Below, in pieces: positions 1 to 9,047 of a stretch of 64,000 bases of DNA (its first letter is position 1; each line of letters opens with the position of its first letter). This DNA is from Candidatus Macondimonas diazotrophica (GTDB lineage: Bacteria > Pseudomonadota > Gammaproteobacteria > UBA5335): NCBI RefSeq assembly GCF_004684205.1, contig NZ_SRIO01000006.1:62001-126000 (forward strand). The letters are read 5' to 3'. Under the pieces are notes generated by a model. The model searched no databases. It was not told the origin of the DNA and was given only the letters and a program-made list of their open reading frames with translations. The translations under genes were made by a program, and so were the position numbers.

Positions 1-676
1 CAAGGCCGCCGGCATGAGCTACCGCGCTGCCTGGAACACCGTCGATACCCTGCGCAATCTGGCTGGAACGCCGCTGGTGACCACCCAAAGCGGCGGCCGT
101 AACGGTGGCGGCACCCAACTCACACCGGCAGGCCGGCGTCTGGTCGATACCCATCGGCTGGTTCAGGAACATCAGCGCCGTTTTCTGATTCAGCTGCAAA
201 CGCGGCTGGATCATCCCGACACGCTCACGCTGATCAGGCGGCTCGCCATGAAAACCAGCGCCCGCAACCAATTCTTCGGCACCGTGACGCGCATCCAGAC
301 CGGCGCCGTGAACGCAGAGGTCGAAATCGCGCTCAACACGCACGATCATTTGGTCGCCATGATCACCATGGAAAGCCTGGCGGAGCTCAGACTGGCGCTC
401 GGAAGCGAAGTCTGGGCACTGGTCAAGGCGCCGTCGGTGCTGATCACGGCGGATGATCCCGGGATCAAGCTTTCGGCCCGCAACCGGCTGTGTGGCACGG
501 TGTCGCGCATCACGCTCGGCAGCGTCCATGCCGATGTGGTGATCGACCTGCCGGGCGGCGCCATCATTAGCGCCATCATCACACTCGACAGCCTGGATGG
601 CCTCGCGCTCACCCCCGGCAGCAGGGCCTGCGCCGTATTCAAGGCTGGCAGCGTGATCCTGGGCGTCAACGCGTGA
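1..676 (+). CDS. modE: ModE-type molybdate-responsive regulator, 5' truncated by window edge
   Basis: The reading frame is open from base 2 and enters as KAAGMSYRAAW, the end of the LysR-like winged helix of ModE, so the gene starts before the window and the ATG at 14 is internal. Two tandem Mop (TOBE) domains follow, at about residues 82-145 and 152-218, each starting KxSARNxxxGTVxRI. Such domains bind molybdate or tungstate. ModE is a cytoplasmic dimer that represses mod operons when molybdate is bound. It lies 132 bp upstream of modA on the same strand, which fits autoregulation plus control of modABC. I found no convincing ModE palindrome between 677 and 808, so its site may be upstream of the window. 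Confidence 0.9.
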   Translation, partial: KAAGMSYRAAWNTVDTLRNLAGTPLVTTQSGGRNGGGTQLTPAGRRLVDTHRLVQEHQRRFLIQLQTRLDHPDTLTLIRRLAMKTSARNQFFGTVTRIQTGAVNAEVEIALNTHDHLVAMITMESLAELRLALGSEVWALVKAPSVLITADDPGIKLSARNRLCGTVSRITLGSVHADVVIDLPGGAIISAIITLDSLDGLALTPGSRACAVFKAGSVILGVNA

Positions 677-808
677 CGGGTCTGTCCCCATCCAAACCAT
701 CGTCAAGGAGAATCCCAGGCGGCACTCTGCTATCGCCACGGCAATGGATCGGCGCCCGTCTGCACCTCGATTTTTGACCACGACCGCCAGCCCTGAAGGA
801 GTTCCGTC

Positions 809-1591
809 ATGCGCCAGTCCGTCCTGCGTCGCGCCGCGCTCGCCACGCTGTTGCTCCTGATCATGCCCGCCGCGCAGGCGGCCGAAGTGGTGGCAGCAGT
901 GGCCGCGAATTTTGCCGCCGCCATGGCGCGAATCGAACCGGACTTCGAGCAGGCCAGCGGCCACCAGCTCACGGTCGTGCTCGGCTCGTCGGGCAAGTTT
1001 CTGCAGCAGATCCGGCAGGGCGCGCCATTCGATGTGCTGCTGTCGGCCGACGCCGAACGGCCCGCGCTGCTCGAGCAGTCCGGTCTCGGCGTGCCGGGCT
1101 CGCGCTTCACCTACGCCATCGGCCGCCTTGTACTGTGGAGCCCGCAGCCGGACGCCTTCACCGATGGCAAGGCCTATCTGAAAGCCGGCGCATTCCGGCA
1201 TCTGGTCATCGCCAATCCGGTCGTCGCGCCCTACGGCGCCGCGGCGCAGCGCACCCTCGAACAGCTCGGTCTGTGGGCCAGCCTGCAGGACCGGATCGTC
1301 CGCGCCGAAGACATCGGCCAAGGCTACGCGATGGCTGGTAGCGGTGCGGCCGAGGCGGCGTTCGTGGCCTACTCAGCCGTGCTCGCCGGCCGCAAACCGG
1401 GTAGCCAATGGCTCGTGCCGCACCATCTCTATCCGCCTCTCGACCAAGACGCTATCCTGATCACCCGGGCCCGCGACAACCCAGCTGCCCTTGCGTTGCT
1501 CGATTACCTCAAAATGCCGGCGGCACGCGAAGTGATCGCGTCGCTGGGTTACGACCTGCCGGCGCACCGACCGGAGAAATCAGCCCCATGA
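809..1591 (+). CDS. modA: Molybdate ABC transporter periplasmic binding protein
   Basis: 260 residues. A Sec signal peptide (MRQSVLRRAALATLLLLIM, then an AQA cleavage site near residue 25) leads into a ModA fold: AANFAAAM, the oxyanion-binding LGSSGKF loop, and GAPFDVLLSAD. The protein captures molybdate (or tungstate) in the periplasm and delivers it to ModB. An AAGGAG ribosome binding site precedes the ATG. The stop codon overlaps the modB start (ATGA), so the two are translationally coupled. Length is typical of the family. Confidence 0.94.
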   Translation: MRQSVLRRAALATLLLLIMPAAQAAEVVAAVAANFAAAMARIEPDFEQASGHQLTVVLGSSGKFLQQIRQGAPFDVLLSADAERPALLEQSGLGVPGSRFTYAIGRLVLWSPQPDAFTDGKAYLKAGAFRHLVIANPVVAPYGAAAQRTLEQLGLWASLQDRIVRAEDIGQGYAMAGSGAAEAAFVAYSAVLAGRKPGSQWLVPHHLYPPLDQDAILITRARDNPAALALLDYLKMPAAREVIASLGYDLPAHRPEKSAP

Positions 1592-2262
1592 GTCTCGACC
1601 TCGGCCCGGTCTGGCTCACACTGCGCCTCGCGGGCGTGACCGTCGTGCTGCTGCTCATCGTCGGCACGCCACTGGCCTGGTGGCTGGCGCACACCCGCAC
1701 CCGCCTGAAACCGCTCATCGAGGCCGTCACCGCGCTGCCGCTGGTGCTGCCGCCTACCGTGCTGGGTTTTTACCTGCTGGTGCTGTTCGCGCCGGGTGGG
1801 GCGCTGGGCGCACCCTGGCTCAGGCTCACCGGCGAAACGCTCACCTTCTCCTTCAGCGGGTTGGTCTTCGCGTCCATGCTCTACTCGCTGCCCTTCGTGG
1901 TACAGCCCCTGCAGAGCGCCTTCGAGGCGGTCGGCCGCGGGCCGTTGGAGGCCGCGGCGGTGCTGGGCGCGCGGCCGCTCGATGCGTTTTTCACCGTGGC
2001 GAGCCCGCTCGCCGCGCGCGGGTATCTCACCGCCATCGTGCTCGGCTTTGCCCACACACTGGGCGAATTCGGCGTAGTGCTGATGGTGGGCGGCAACATC
2101 CCCGGCCGCACCCGGGTGATCTCGATTGCCATCTACGAGCAGGTGGAAACGCTCAACTTCGCCGCCGCCCACCTGCTGGCGGCTGGCATGCTGGTGTTCT
2201 CGTTCGCAGTGCTGGTGCTGGTGTACGCACTGAACCGCCGCTACCCGGTGCACACGGCATGA
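1588..2262 (+). CDS. modB: Molybdate ABC transporter permease
   Basis: 224 residues with about five hydrophobic segments. The binding-protein-dependent permease signature, with the EAA-type loop EAAAVLGARPLDAFF and then GFAHTLGEFGVVLMVGG, is characteristic of ModB. It forms the membrane dimer that passes molybdate from ModA across the inner membrane. I chose the ATG at 1588, which overlaps the modA stop by 4 bp. The frame is open further upstream, but that stretch lies inside modA and has no ModB character. It overlaps modC at its end (ATGA). Confidence 0.94.
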   Translation: MSLDLGPVWLTLRLAGVTVVLLLIVGTPLAWWLAHTRTRLKPLIEAVTALPLVLPPTVLGFYLLVLFAPGGALGAPWLRLTGETLTFSFSGLVFASMLYSLPFVVQPLQSAFEAVGRGPLEAAAVLGARPLDAFFTVASPLAARGYLTAIVLGFAHTLGEFGVVLMVGGNIPGRTRVISIAIYEQVETLNFAAAHLLAAGMLVFSFAVLVLVYALNRRYPVHTA

Positions 2263-3380
2263 GGCTGGACATCGCACTGACCCTGCAACGCCCCGGCTTC
2301 ACGCTGGAACTGGATCAGACGCTGGAGCTGACCGGTATCACTGCCGTCATGGGCGCCTCAGGCAGCGGCAAGAGCACCCTGCTGCGCGCACTGGCCGGTC
2401 TGGAGACGCCACAGCGGGCGCGCATCATGCTTGGCGCCGCGCGGCTGGCCGACAGCGCAGCCGGCATGAGTCTGCCGCCACACCGACGTGGCATCGGTTA
2501 TGTGTTTCAAGACGCGCGGCTGTTCGGCCACCGCCGCGTGCTGGGTAACCTGCGCTACGCACAGGCGCGCGCCCGGCCCGCCAACGGCGGCACGCCGGCA
2601 CCGGCGCTGGACGAGGTGATCGCCGCGCTGGATCTGAATCCACTGCTGGAGCGGCGCACGCAGGGCCTCTCGGGCGGCGAGCGCCAGCGCGTCGCCATTG
2701 CCCGCGCGCTGCTCGCCAACCCGCGCCTGCTGCTGCTGGACGAACCGCTGTCGGCACTGGACCTCAAGCGCAAGGCGGAACTGCTGCCCTACATCCGCGC
2801 CCTGCCGGGGCGCTTTCACATTCCGCTGATCTACGTCTCGCACGCGGTGGAGGAAGTGGCCCAGCTCGCCGATGAGGTACTCATCCTCACCAATGGGCGC
2901 GTGGTGGCCCGCGGCGAGGTACACACTGTGCTGGAGCGCCCGGAGGCCGAGGCCGTGTCCGGCCACTTCGAGGCCGGCGCCCTGCTGCACGCCCGGGTGC
3001 AGCGCCAGCTGCCCGAGTATGCGTTGACCGAACTCGATATCGCCGGCCAGCGCCTCACCCTGCCGCAGATCGACGCTCCGTCGGGCACACCGGTCCGCGT
3101 ACGCGTTCGGGCGCGCGATGTGGCCATTGCACTCGCCCGCGTGGACGGCGTGAGTATCCGCAACCAGTTCCAGGCGCGTGTGCGCCACATCGACACCGAT
3201 CCCGCCACTGCCTATGCGGAAGTGACGCTCAACCTCTCCGGCGCCGACCCGGCGGCCGTCCACTTGCGCGCCCGCATCACCCGCGAAGCGCTGAGCACGC
3301 TCGGCCTGAAGCCGGGCCAGCCCGTGTGGGCCCTGGTGAAAAGCGTGTCCTTCGACCGGCGGGAACTCGGAGGCCGGTAA
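2259..3380 (+). CDS. modC: Molybdate ABC transporter ATPase
   Basis: 373 residues. ABC ATPase domain with Walker A GASGSGKST, signature LSGGERQRVAIARALL, Walker B LLLLDEPLSALD and the H-loop YVSHAVEEV. A C-terminal Mop/TOBE molybdate-sensing domain covers about residues 300-370 (VSIRNQFQARVRHI). It powers the ModAB importer from the cytoplasmic face. The start ATG at 2259 overlaps the modB stop. This is the last gene of modABC; a GC-rich inverted repeat spans its stop codon. Confidence 0.94.
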   Translation: MRLDIALTLQRPGFTLELDQTLELTGITAVMGASGSGKSTLLRALAGLETPQRARIMLGAARLADSAAGMSLPPHRRGIGYVFQDARLFGHRRVLGNLRYAQARARPANGGTPAPALDEVIAALDLNPLLERRTQGLSGGERQRVAIARALLANPRLLLLDEPLSALDLKRKAELLPYIRALPGRFHIPLIYVSHAVEEVAQLADEVLILTNGRVVARGEVHTVLERPEAEAVSGHFEAGALLHARVQRQLPEYALTELDIAGQRLTLPQIDAPSGTPVRVRVRARDVAIALARVDGVSIRNQFQARVRHIDTDPATAYAEVTLNLSGADPAAVHLRARITREALSTLGLKPGQPVWALVKSVSFDRRELGGR

Positions 3381-3392
3381 ACCGAACCGGCC
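3372..3392 (+). other. Inverted repeat across the modC stop codon
   Basis: GGCCGGT at 3372-3378 and ACCGGCC at 3386-3392 form a 7-bp stem with a 7-nt loop. No T-run follows, so this is not a classical terminator. It may be an mRNA 3'-end-stabilising hairpin or a Rho-dependent end for modABC. Confidence 0.35.
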
Positions 3393-3784
3393 GCACAGGC
3401 TGTCCCCGACTATCACCGCGGCCGGCCCCGCAGCCCGCGGCGTTGTGGCATCGCTGCGCGGGCGATGTCGCAAACGCGACACGACCCGGCCGCGCGCGGA
3501 ATCACACGCGATCCGCCGCCGCCCCCTTCTCGCCCTAAAATCAATTTTTATTCAAACGCTTCTGGATAATTTCCGGCATGGATCGGTTGATCGGCATGCC
3601 GTTTGCAAAGTTGACGCACGTTATCAACCGGCAGCCACTTCCACGCGGACACATTCCCTGTTGCTCAGTTCGCAGTGGGCGGCCAGACGCCTTTCCCCAA
3701 GCGCGCCATTCAGCACAACGCAGCCCATCGACGGCGACACGGATCCTTCATTCCCCCACTCGAACCCAACCCAGGAATACCCCC
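3381..3784. other. 404-bp intergenic region, leader of the next gene
   Basis: No gene is supported here. GTCGC and GCGAC repeats around 3466-3479 can form a small stem-loop. An AT-rich patch at about 3537-3575 is the most promoter-like stretch, but I could not fix clear -35/-10 boxes. Frames running through the region lack gene-like composition and only gain it after the ATG at 3785. Confidence 0.4.
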
Positions 3785-4375
3785 ATGAGCGTCTTCGCAG
3801 ATTCCGCGCTGAGCAAACTTGAAGCCGAACAGCGCCTGTTCAACCCGGTGTTCAAGGGACCAACGGGCGTCGCTGGCCGGTATGGCTTTCGCGGTGAACT
3901 GGCGCTCAAATTCGCGCCCAAATTCGCCGACGAGGCGCGCCCGCCCGAGATTCTTGCCGAACAGGTGATGCTGGTCGCGGAGTCCGGCAAGCCGACCATC
4001 CCCTTTCTATGCTGCTACCTGCTCTCGTTCGAATATCTGCGGCCGCTGGTCGAGGCGCTGGGCGATGTCATCGACGAGCATGGGAAATATGTCCTGTTCT
4101 GCAACAACATCGACCTGTCCACGCGCTACACCGTGCCGTATGGCGGCGCGACGTTCTACGTCCTGCCCATTGACGAGGCCACCGCCTACAACGAATTGCT
4201 GGATTTGCTCTACATCGAACGCAATGACCTCAAGAAGCTGGACACCGGATCGCGCCTGGACCGCATCTACGAAACAGCCCGAAACTTTATCGAGACGTTT
4301 CCGGCGATTTCCTTCGAAGAAGGACTCAAGCGAATGGGCCCGGTGCGCAACCCCAACGAAAACCGGCCAGTCTGA
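3785..4375 (+). CDS. Conserved-looking hypothetical protein
   Basis: 196 residues, family not recognised. The start is set by AGGAA about 7 nt before the ATG. The product is soluble-looking with no signal peptide or membrane segment. It begins with a mixed helical region (SALSKLEAEQRLF), has a hydrophobic core around PTIPFLCCYLLSFEYLRPLVEAL, then CNNIDLSTRYTVPYGGATFYVLPIDEATAYNELLDLLYIER, and a charged C-terminus. Balanced composition and good codon bias argue for a real gene. It stands alone, with about 400 bp upstream and 300 bp downstream. No function is proposed. Confidence 0.7.
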   Translation: MSVFADSALSKLEAEQRLFNPVFKGPTGVAGRYGFRGELALKFAPKFADEARPPEILAEQVMLVAESGKPTIPFLCCYLLSFEYLRPLVEALGDVIDEHGKYVLFCNNIDLSTRYTVPYGGATFYVLPIDEATAYNELLDLLYIERNDLKKLDTGSRLDRIYETARNFIETFPAISFEEGLKRMGPVRNPNENRPV

Positions 4376-4676
4376 TGGACGGCGATCGAGGCGGCGCACG
4401 GCGAACAAGCGTCTGGGTGGCCTGAGCCGGCCGCATGGGACCGCTCGCGAGATAAACGTGCGGATGGGGCGTTGCCGGGGATCGAGACGGATCGGCGAGT
4501 TCGCCGCAGGCACCCGCCATTCGGGCGGTCCTGACGTGGACTAGGGCTGGACGTCGCTTCCGAGTACGCCCCAGGCGTGCGGCCGGGGATGCCAGTGTGC
4601 CGGAACAACCGGCCCCGGCCACCCGACCCCGGTGCGGCGCGCGTCCGCATTCTGCGAAATGCGGTAGGCTCGGGGA
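4376..4676. other. 301-bp intergenic region
   Basis: GC-rich, with no supported gene, clear promoter or terminator. The short open stretches on both strands lack a ribosome binding site and recognisable protein character. Confidence 0.4.
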
Positions 4677-5279
4677 ATGATGACGATTTATCTTGCCCCC
4701 ACCGAGACCATCGATTTCGACGCGCCGAATGTCCGCGCCAAGGCGCGCGAGCTGGCCGCGAGCATCGCCGATGAACGAGCGCTGGTGGCGCGTTATTTCA
4801 CATTCGTGCGCGATGCGATCAAACACAGTTGGGACCATCGTCTGAATCCCGTCACCTGCCGCGCATCCGACGTGCTGCGACACGGCACCGGCTACTGCTA
4901 CGCCAAGAGCCATCTGCTCGCAGCCCTGCTGCGCGCCAGCGGCATTCCGGCGGGACTGTGCTACCAGCGCCTGGCCGTGGGCGATGCCGGTCCGCCCTAT
5001 TGTCTGCATGGCCTGAACGCCGTCTACCTGCGCGATCTCGGCTGGTATCGCCTCGATGCCCGCGGCAACAAGCCCGGCATCGCCACCCGCTTCAGTCCAC
5101 CGCACGAGGCGCTCGCCTATCCCGCAAGCGGTCCGGGCGAACAGGATTGCCCGCACATCTTCGCCGAGCCGTTGCCGGTCGTCACTGCAGCGCTCACGCA
5201 GTACGCCGATATCCATCTCATCGACGCCAATCTCCCCGATCTCGACCTGAGCGCTTTCGATGGCCCAATCAATCGATGA
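4677..5279 (+). CDS. Transglutaminase-like cysteine protein
   Basis: 200 residues. The arrangement GTGYCYAKSHLLAALLRASGIPAG, then CLHGLNAVYL, then WYRLDARGNK supplies the Cys, His and Asp of a transglutaminase-like (papain-fold) triad. Bacterial relatives are mostly uncharacterised peptidases or amidases acting on peptide substrates. There is no signal peptide, so it is probably cytoplasmic. Two ATGs are adjacent at the start and either may be used. It borders the accessory patch at 5280-6971. Confidence 0.8.
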   Translation: MMTIYLAPTETIDFDAPNVRAKARELAASIADERALVARYFTFVRDAIKHSWDHRLNPVTCRASDVLRHGTGYCYAKSHLLAALLRASGIPAGLCYQRLAVGDAGPPYCLHGLNAVYLRDLGWYRLDARGNKPGIATRFSPPHEALAYPASGPGEQDCPHIFAEPLPVVTAALTQYADIHLIDANLPDLDLSAFDGPINR

Positions 5280-5411
5280 ACACCACCGTGAACTGATGCA
5301 CTACACGACCGTTAACGGGCTTGAAGGCAACGCCGAAATCGCTCTTGCGTTTGCCGCATCAACGCAATACGGCAAATATGCGCTCTCGATGCGCCCAAAA
5401 CTGGATACGAT

Positions 5412-5548
5412 ATGGCACGAGGCCAACCGAGGAGCCCTATCGCCGCCATCGCCTCCGAAGCCCGGCTCTGGCAGATGGCCGATGCGCTTCGCGGCAACAA
5501 GGACCCCGCGAGTACACGAGCGTGACGCTCGGCCTCATCTTCGAGAAG
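5412..5548 (+). pseudogene. Relic of a type I restriction-modification methylase N-terminus (hsdM fragment)
   Basis: From 5412 the frame reads ASEARLWQMADALRGNKDPA and then stops. Shifting one base at about 5508 restores EYTSVTLGLIF. Together these match the start of HsdM proteins (pattern LWxxADxLRGNxDxAEYKxxVLGLIF). Only about 45 codons survive and a 1-base deletion breaks them. The resemblance ends after LIFEK, where the intact nuclease gene begins 7 bp later. I infer that a type I R-M locus was present and has been lost or replaced. The segment at 5280-5411 has no recognisable coding content. Confidence 0.68.
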
Positions 5549-5555
5549 CCAGCTG

Positions 5556-6971
5556 ATGGCGCGCAGTATCGAGCCGTATGACCCAGATCACGACGGCATC
5601 CTTGAGATCGAAGAAGTCCATCCCAATTTCGTCGAGGTCTACTTCGTGCCGCCGGAGCACAGGCTGGTGGAGGCCGGGCTCGACCCGAAGAAAGCGAATA
5701 GCTACCGGACCAAGCTGCTGGATATCAACGGTCAGCACAATTTCCTGACGATCTATCCGATCAGCACATTCGGAAACCGGCCGGATTTCCTGAAGCCGAA
5801 ATATGGCCGGATCGAGCGGATCACGCTCGATGACCCGAACATCATCTTTGGGTTCGACATGGCCGTACCTCCGACACCGGCGGAGGTGCGCGATGTCCTG
5901 GAGAATCTGCCCTCCACGTTCACCAAGGACTACGCCTACGGGCTTGGCCTCGCGAAACCCTACCGATTCATCATCAATGCGGTGGAAGCGCTATCGGACT
6001 GCACCGAAATAGTTATTACGGGCAAACACGCCACGGGTCCCGCCCCGGATGGCCATGGAATCTTCTACATCGCCACGCAGAACTTCGAGCAGGCGCGCCT
6101 CGAACTGAACAAGATTGATCGCCACACGGACTCTGCCCGTCGTGCCGTGAAATGGACTGCTGCCCACAACATTCTGGCGGAACGGCTCGGGGTGCCGATG
6201 CTGGACCCAAAAGCCGGTCGGCACCCCTATCGCAAGCTGTTCACCACTGTGGCAGAGGGCAAGCAGGATCTGTCCGAGGAGGATCAGAACGCTGTCATCG
6301 GCGCCCTGACCCGCCATGCCGCCGACATCGCCGATCATCAACCGGAGAAGCTGGCGAAGCTGCGCGGCGACATCGAACTAGTGACACTTGAAGCCCTGAT
6401 CATCCGATACGAAAGGATGCTTGGCGAGAACCAGGTCGAAGCATGCTGGCAGGAGTTCTTCAACGAAAACCCCTTCATCCTGAACATGGCCTTCGGCTAT
6501 CCCGTGATCAAGGTGCGGAACCAGGCATCGGTCGGTGGACGCAAGCTGTCAGGCGACGGAGAGAAGATCACTGATTTTCTGGTGAAGAACAGCCTGACCA
6601 ACAACACGGCGATCTTCGAGATCAAGACGCCGCAGACGTCGATGCTCAACAGGACACCATTTCGCGATGGCGTTTACACGCCGGCGGCCGAGCTGTCGGG
6701 TTCGATCAATCAGGCACTCGATCAGAAGTACCAGTTTCAAAAGCAGATTGCCCAGATCAAGGACAACACTCGGCTTTACGACATCGAGTCCTACGCCGTG
6801 CATTGCTGCCTGGTGATTGGCAGGACGCCCGAGGGCGATGACCAGAAGAAGTCTTTCGAGCTGTTCCGGCGCAATTCCAAGGACGTCGAGATCGTGACCT
6901 TCGACGAGCTTCTGGAAAAACTCAAACAGCTCAGTGCCTTCCTGCGCGCGGCCGAAGAACAGACGAGCTAA
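5556..6971 (+). CDS. sduA: Shedu-type anti-phage nuclease (SduA, DUF4263)
   Basis: 471 residues. The C-terminal part (about 285-455) has the DUF4263/Shedu PD-(D/E)xK layout: D340 in ITDFLVKN, E355-x-K357 in AIFEIKTP, a Gln-rich helix at about 384-398 (INQALDQKYQFQKQ), then CCLVIGRTPEG and VTFDELLEKL. Shedu is a single-gene defence system whose product acts as a DNA nuclease. The N-terminal ~280 residues are probably the sensing or assembly part, which varies between Shedu proteins. GAGAAG lies 7 nt before the ATG. Its codon bias is milder (more AAG, GAT, ATC) than in flanking genes. It sits directly on an hsdM scar, indicating horizontal turnover at the locus. Confidence 0.85.
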   Translation: MARSIEPYDPDHDGILEIEEVHPNFVEVYFVPPEHRLVEAGLDPKKANSYRTKLLDINGQHNFLTIYPISTFGNRPDFLKPKYGRIERITLDDPNIIFGFDMAVPPTPAEVRDVLENLPSTFTKDYAYGLGLAKPYRFIINAVEALSDCTEIVITGKHATGPAPDGHGIFYIATQNFEQARLELNKIDRHTDSARRAVKWTAAHNILAERLGVPMLDPKAGRHPYRKLFTTVAEGKQDLSEEDQNAVIGALTRHAADIADHQPEKLAKLRGDIELVTLEALIIRYERMLGENQVEACWQEFFNENPFILNMAFGYPVIKVRNQASVGGRKLSGDGEKITDFLVKNSLTNNTAIFEIKTPQTSMLNRTPFRDGVYTPAAELSGSINQALDQKYQFQKQIAQIKDNTRLYDIESYAVHCCLVIGRTPEGDDQKKSFELFRRNSKDVEIVTFDELLEKLKQLSAFLRAAEEQTS

Positions 6972-7100
6972 CCGAATAGAGGCTGCTGACCACACCGTGC
7001 AACCTTATCCCCTTGGGCACCATCAGCTAATGGTGGAAAAGCCCTCCCAGACTGATACGGCGCTCGAGGAAATTCACGCTCAGGGCAGCAACGGATCGAT

Positions 7101-7120
7101 ATCAGCAGGATCCTCCTGAT
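7101..7120. repeat. Near-perfect palindrome downstream of the Shedu gene
   Basis: ATCAGCAGGATCCTCCTGAT is self-complementary except for one central-flanking pair. It lies 130 bp after the nuclease stop in the 276-bp gap before prfC. With no T-run it is a weak terminator. It could mark an operator or the edge of the acquired segment. No direct repeat pair defining an attachment site was found. Confidence 0.4.
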
Positions 7121-7247
7121 CGGATCGACTGGTTGCACAACATCCAGCCGTCTAGTCACAGCGGTGTTAGACCGGCTGTTAGTTGCGCGCAAAGGGGTAT
7201 CGACGCGGATTAACAGCGCCTCCATCCACAGGATGCGCGAACCGCGC

Positions 7248-8843
7248 TCAGAACCCGACCGGGGCGTGCTCGCGCGTGGCGTCGAAGCGTACCTTGGGCC
7301 ATTTTTCCATGGCGAGCTGCAAATTGACGCGCGAGGGCGCGAGATAGACCAGCGCGCCGCCGTGGTCGATGGCGAGATTGTCCGCGGCGCGATGGCGGAA
7401 GTCCTCGAGCATGCGGGCGTCTTCGCAGATGACCCAGCGCGCCGTGGCCACCGAGACGCCGTCGAAGCGGCATTCCACGCCGTACTCGGCCTTGAGCCGG
7501 TGCGCGACTACGTCGAATTGCAGCGGGCCAACGGCGCCGAGAATGAGGTCGTTGTTGGTGAGTGGGCGGAAGAACTGCGTCGCGCCCTCTTCGCATAGCT
7601 GGGTCAGCCCCTTCTGCAATGCCTTGAGACGCAGGGGATCGCGCAGCACGGCGCGGCGGAACAGCTCGGGCGCGAAGTGCGGGATGCCGGTGAAGGTGAG
7701 GATCTCGCCTTCGGTGAAGGTATCGCCAATGGCGATGGTGCCATGGTTGTGCAGGCCCAGAATGTCGCCGGGATAGGCCTCCTCGGCCCGTTCGCGTTCG
7801 CTGGCCATGAAGGTCAGCGCATCGGCGATGCGGATATCGCGTCCGAGACGGACATGGCGCAGCTTCATGCCCTTGCTGAACCGTCCCGAGCACACGCGGA
7901 AGAAGGCGATGCGGTCGCGGTGGGCCGGGTCCATGTTGGCCTGCACCTTGAAGACAAAGCCGGTCAGCGCGGTCTCCTCAGGCTGCACACTGCGCTGCTC
8001 GGTCTCACGCGGCCGCGGCGGCGGCGCCCAGCTCACGAAATCGTCGAGCAGCTCGCGCACGCCGAAGTTGTTGACCGCGGAACCGAAGTACACCGGCGTC
8101 TGGCGCCCGGCGAGATAGGCCGCCCGGTCGAACGCGGGACTGGCGCCGCGCACCAGCTCGATTTCCTCGCGGTAGGCCGCCGCATCGGCCCCGAACCGCT
8201 CGGTGAAGGCATCGCTGTCCAGTCCCTCGATCACGTCACTCTCGTGAGCGCGGCCATCCTTCACCGGGGCGTAGAGGTAAACCCGGTCCTGCAGCAGGTG
8301 ATAGATGCCGCGCAGGCCGCGCCCCATGCCGATCGGCCAGGTCACCGGCGCGCACTGGATGCCCAGCACCTTTTCCACCTCGTCCATGAGCTCCATGGGA
8401 TCGCGGCCTTCGCGGTCGAGCTTGTTGATGAAGGTGAAAATGGGCGTATCGCGCAGCCGGCAGACTTCCATCAGCTTGATGGTGCGCTCTTCCACACCCT
8501 TGGCGCAGTCGATCACCATCAGCGCCGAGTCGACCGCGGTCAGCGTGCGGTAGGTGTCCTCGGAGAAATCCTCGTGCCCGGGGGTATCGAGCAGGTTGAC
8601 GATGCTGTCGCGGTAGGGAAACTGCATCACCGAGCTGGTCACGGAGATACCGCGCTGCTTTTCCAGCTCCATCCAGTCGGAAGTCGCATGCCGGCCGGCC
8701 TTGCGGCCCTTGACAGCGCCCGCGAACTGAATGGCGCCGCCGAACAGCAAGAGTTTTTCGGTGAGCGTGGTCTTGCCCGCGTCGGGGTGGGAAATGATGG
8801 CAAACGTGCGCCGCCGCGCCGCCTCTTGGGCGATCTGGGACAT
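7248..8843 (-). CDS. prfC: Peptide chain release factor 3
   Basis: 531 residues, matching usual RF3 length. G-domain motifs: SHPDAGKTT (G1), RGISVTSSV (G2), [11 protein letters not shown] (G3) and NKLD (G4), followed by the RF3-specific [23 protein letters not shown]3 is a translational GTPase that recycles RF1/RF2 from the ribosome after peptide release. The start at [12 protein letters not shown] is preferred over an upstream in-frame ATG because RF3 proteins begin this way. It is a stand-alone gene. Confidence 0.96.
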   Translation of the reverse strand: MSQIAQEAARRRTFAIISHPDAGKTTLTEKLLLFGGAIQFAGAVKGRKAGRHATSDWMELEKQRGISVTSSVMQFPYRDSIVNLLDTPGHEDFSEDTYRTLTAVDSALMVIDCAKGVEERTIKLMEVCRLRDTPIFTFINKLDREGRDPMELMDEVEKVLGIQCAPVTWPIGMGRGLRGIYHLLQDRVYLYAPVKDGRAHESDVIEGLDSDAFTERFGADAAAYREEIELVRGASPAFDRAAYLAGRQTPVYFGSAVNNFGVRELLDDFVSWAPPPRPRETEQRSVQPEETALTGFVFKVQANMDPAHRDRIAFFRVCSGRFSKGMKLRHVRLGRDIRIADALTFMASERERAEEAYPGDILGLHNHGTIAIGDTFTEGEILTFTGIPHFAPELFRRAVLRDPLRLKALQKGLTQLCEEGATQFFRPLTNNDLILGAVGPLQFDVVAHRLKAEYGVECRFDGVSVATARWVICEDARMLEDFRHRAADNLAIDHGGALVYLAPSRVNLQLAMEKWPKVRFDATREHAPVGF

Positions 8844-9047
8844 GCTGACTCCGGTCGGTCCTGAACTGCGCACAGCCGGTGGGCCGCGCAAAGGGAGGAA
8901 TTGTACCGGATGCGAGCGGCGGCCCGCAGGGGCGGAGCCGCCGGTTCCGCAGATCGACTTCAGAACAGCTGACCGGATGAATGCGCGCGGTCGAACAAGC
9001 CGAGTAACGCCGGCGCGATCGCGCAGTTCAGGCGACCAGCGGGCCCA

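Noticed and set aside
677-808. ModE operator upstream of modA
   Set aside because: No ATCGCTATATA-like palindrome was found.
5280-5411. Further coding remnant between the transglutaminase-like gene and the hsdM scar
   Set aside because: Open frames exist, but none shows a recognisable protein segment.
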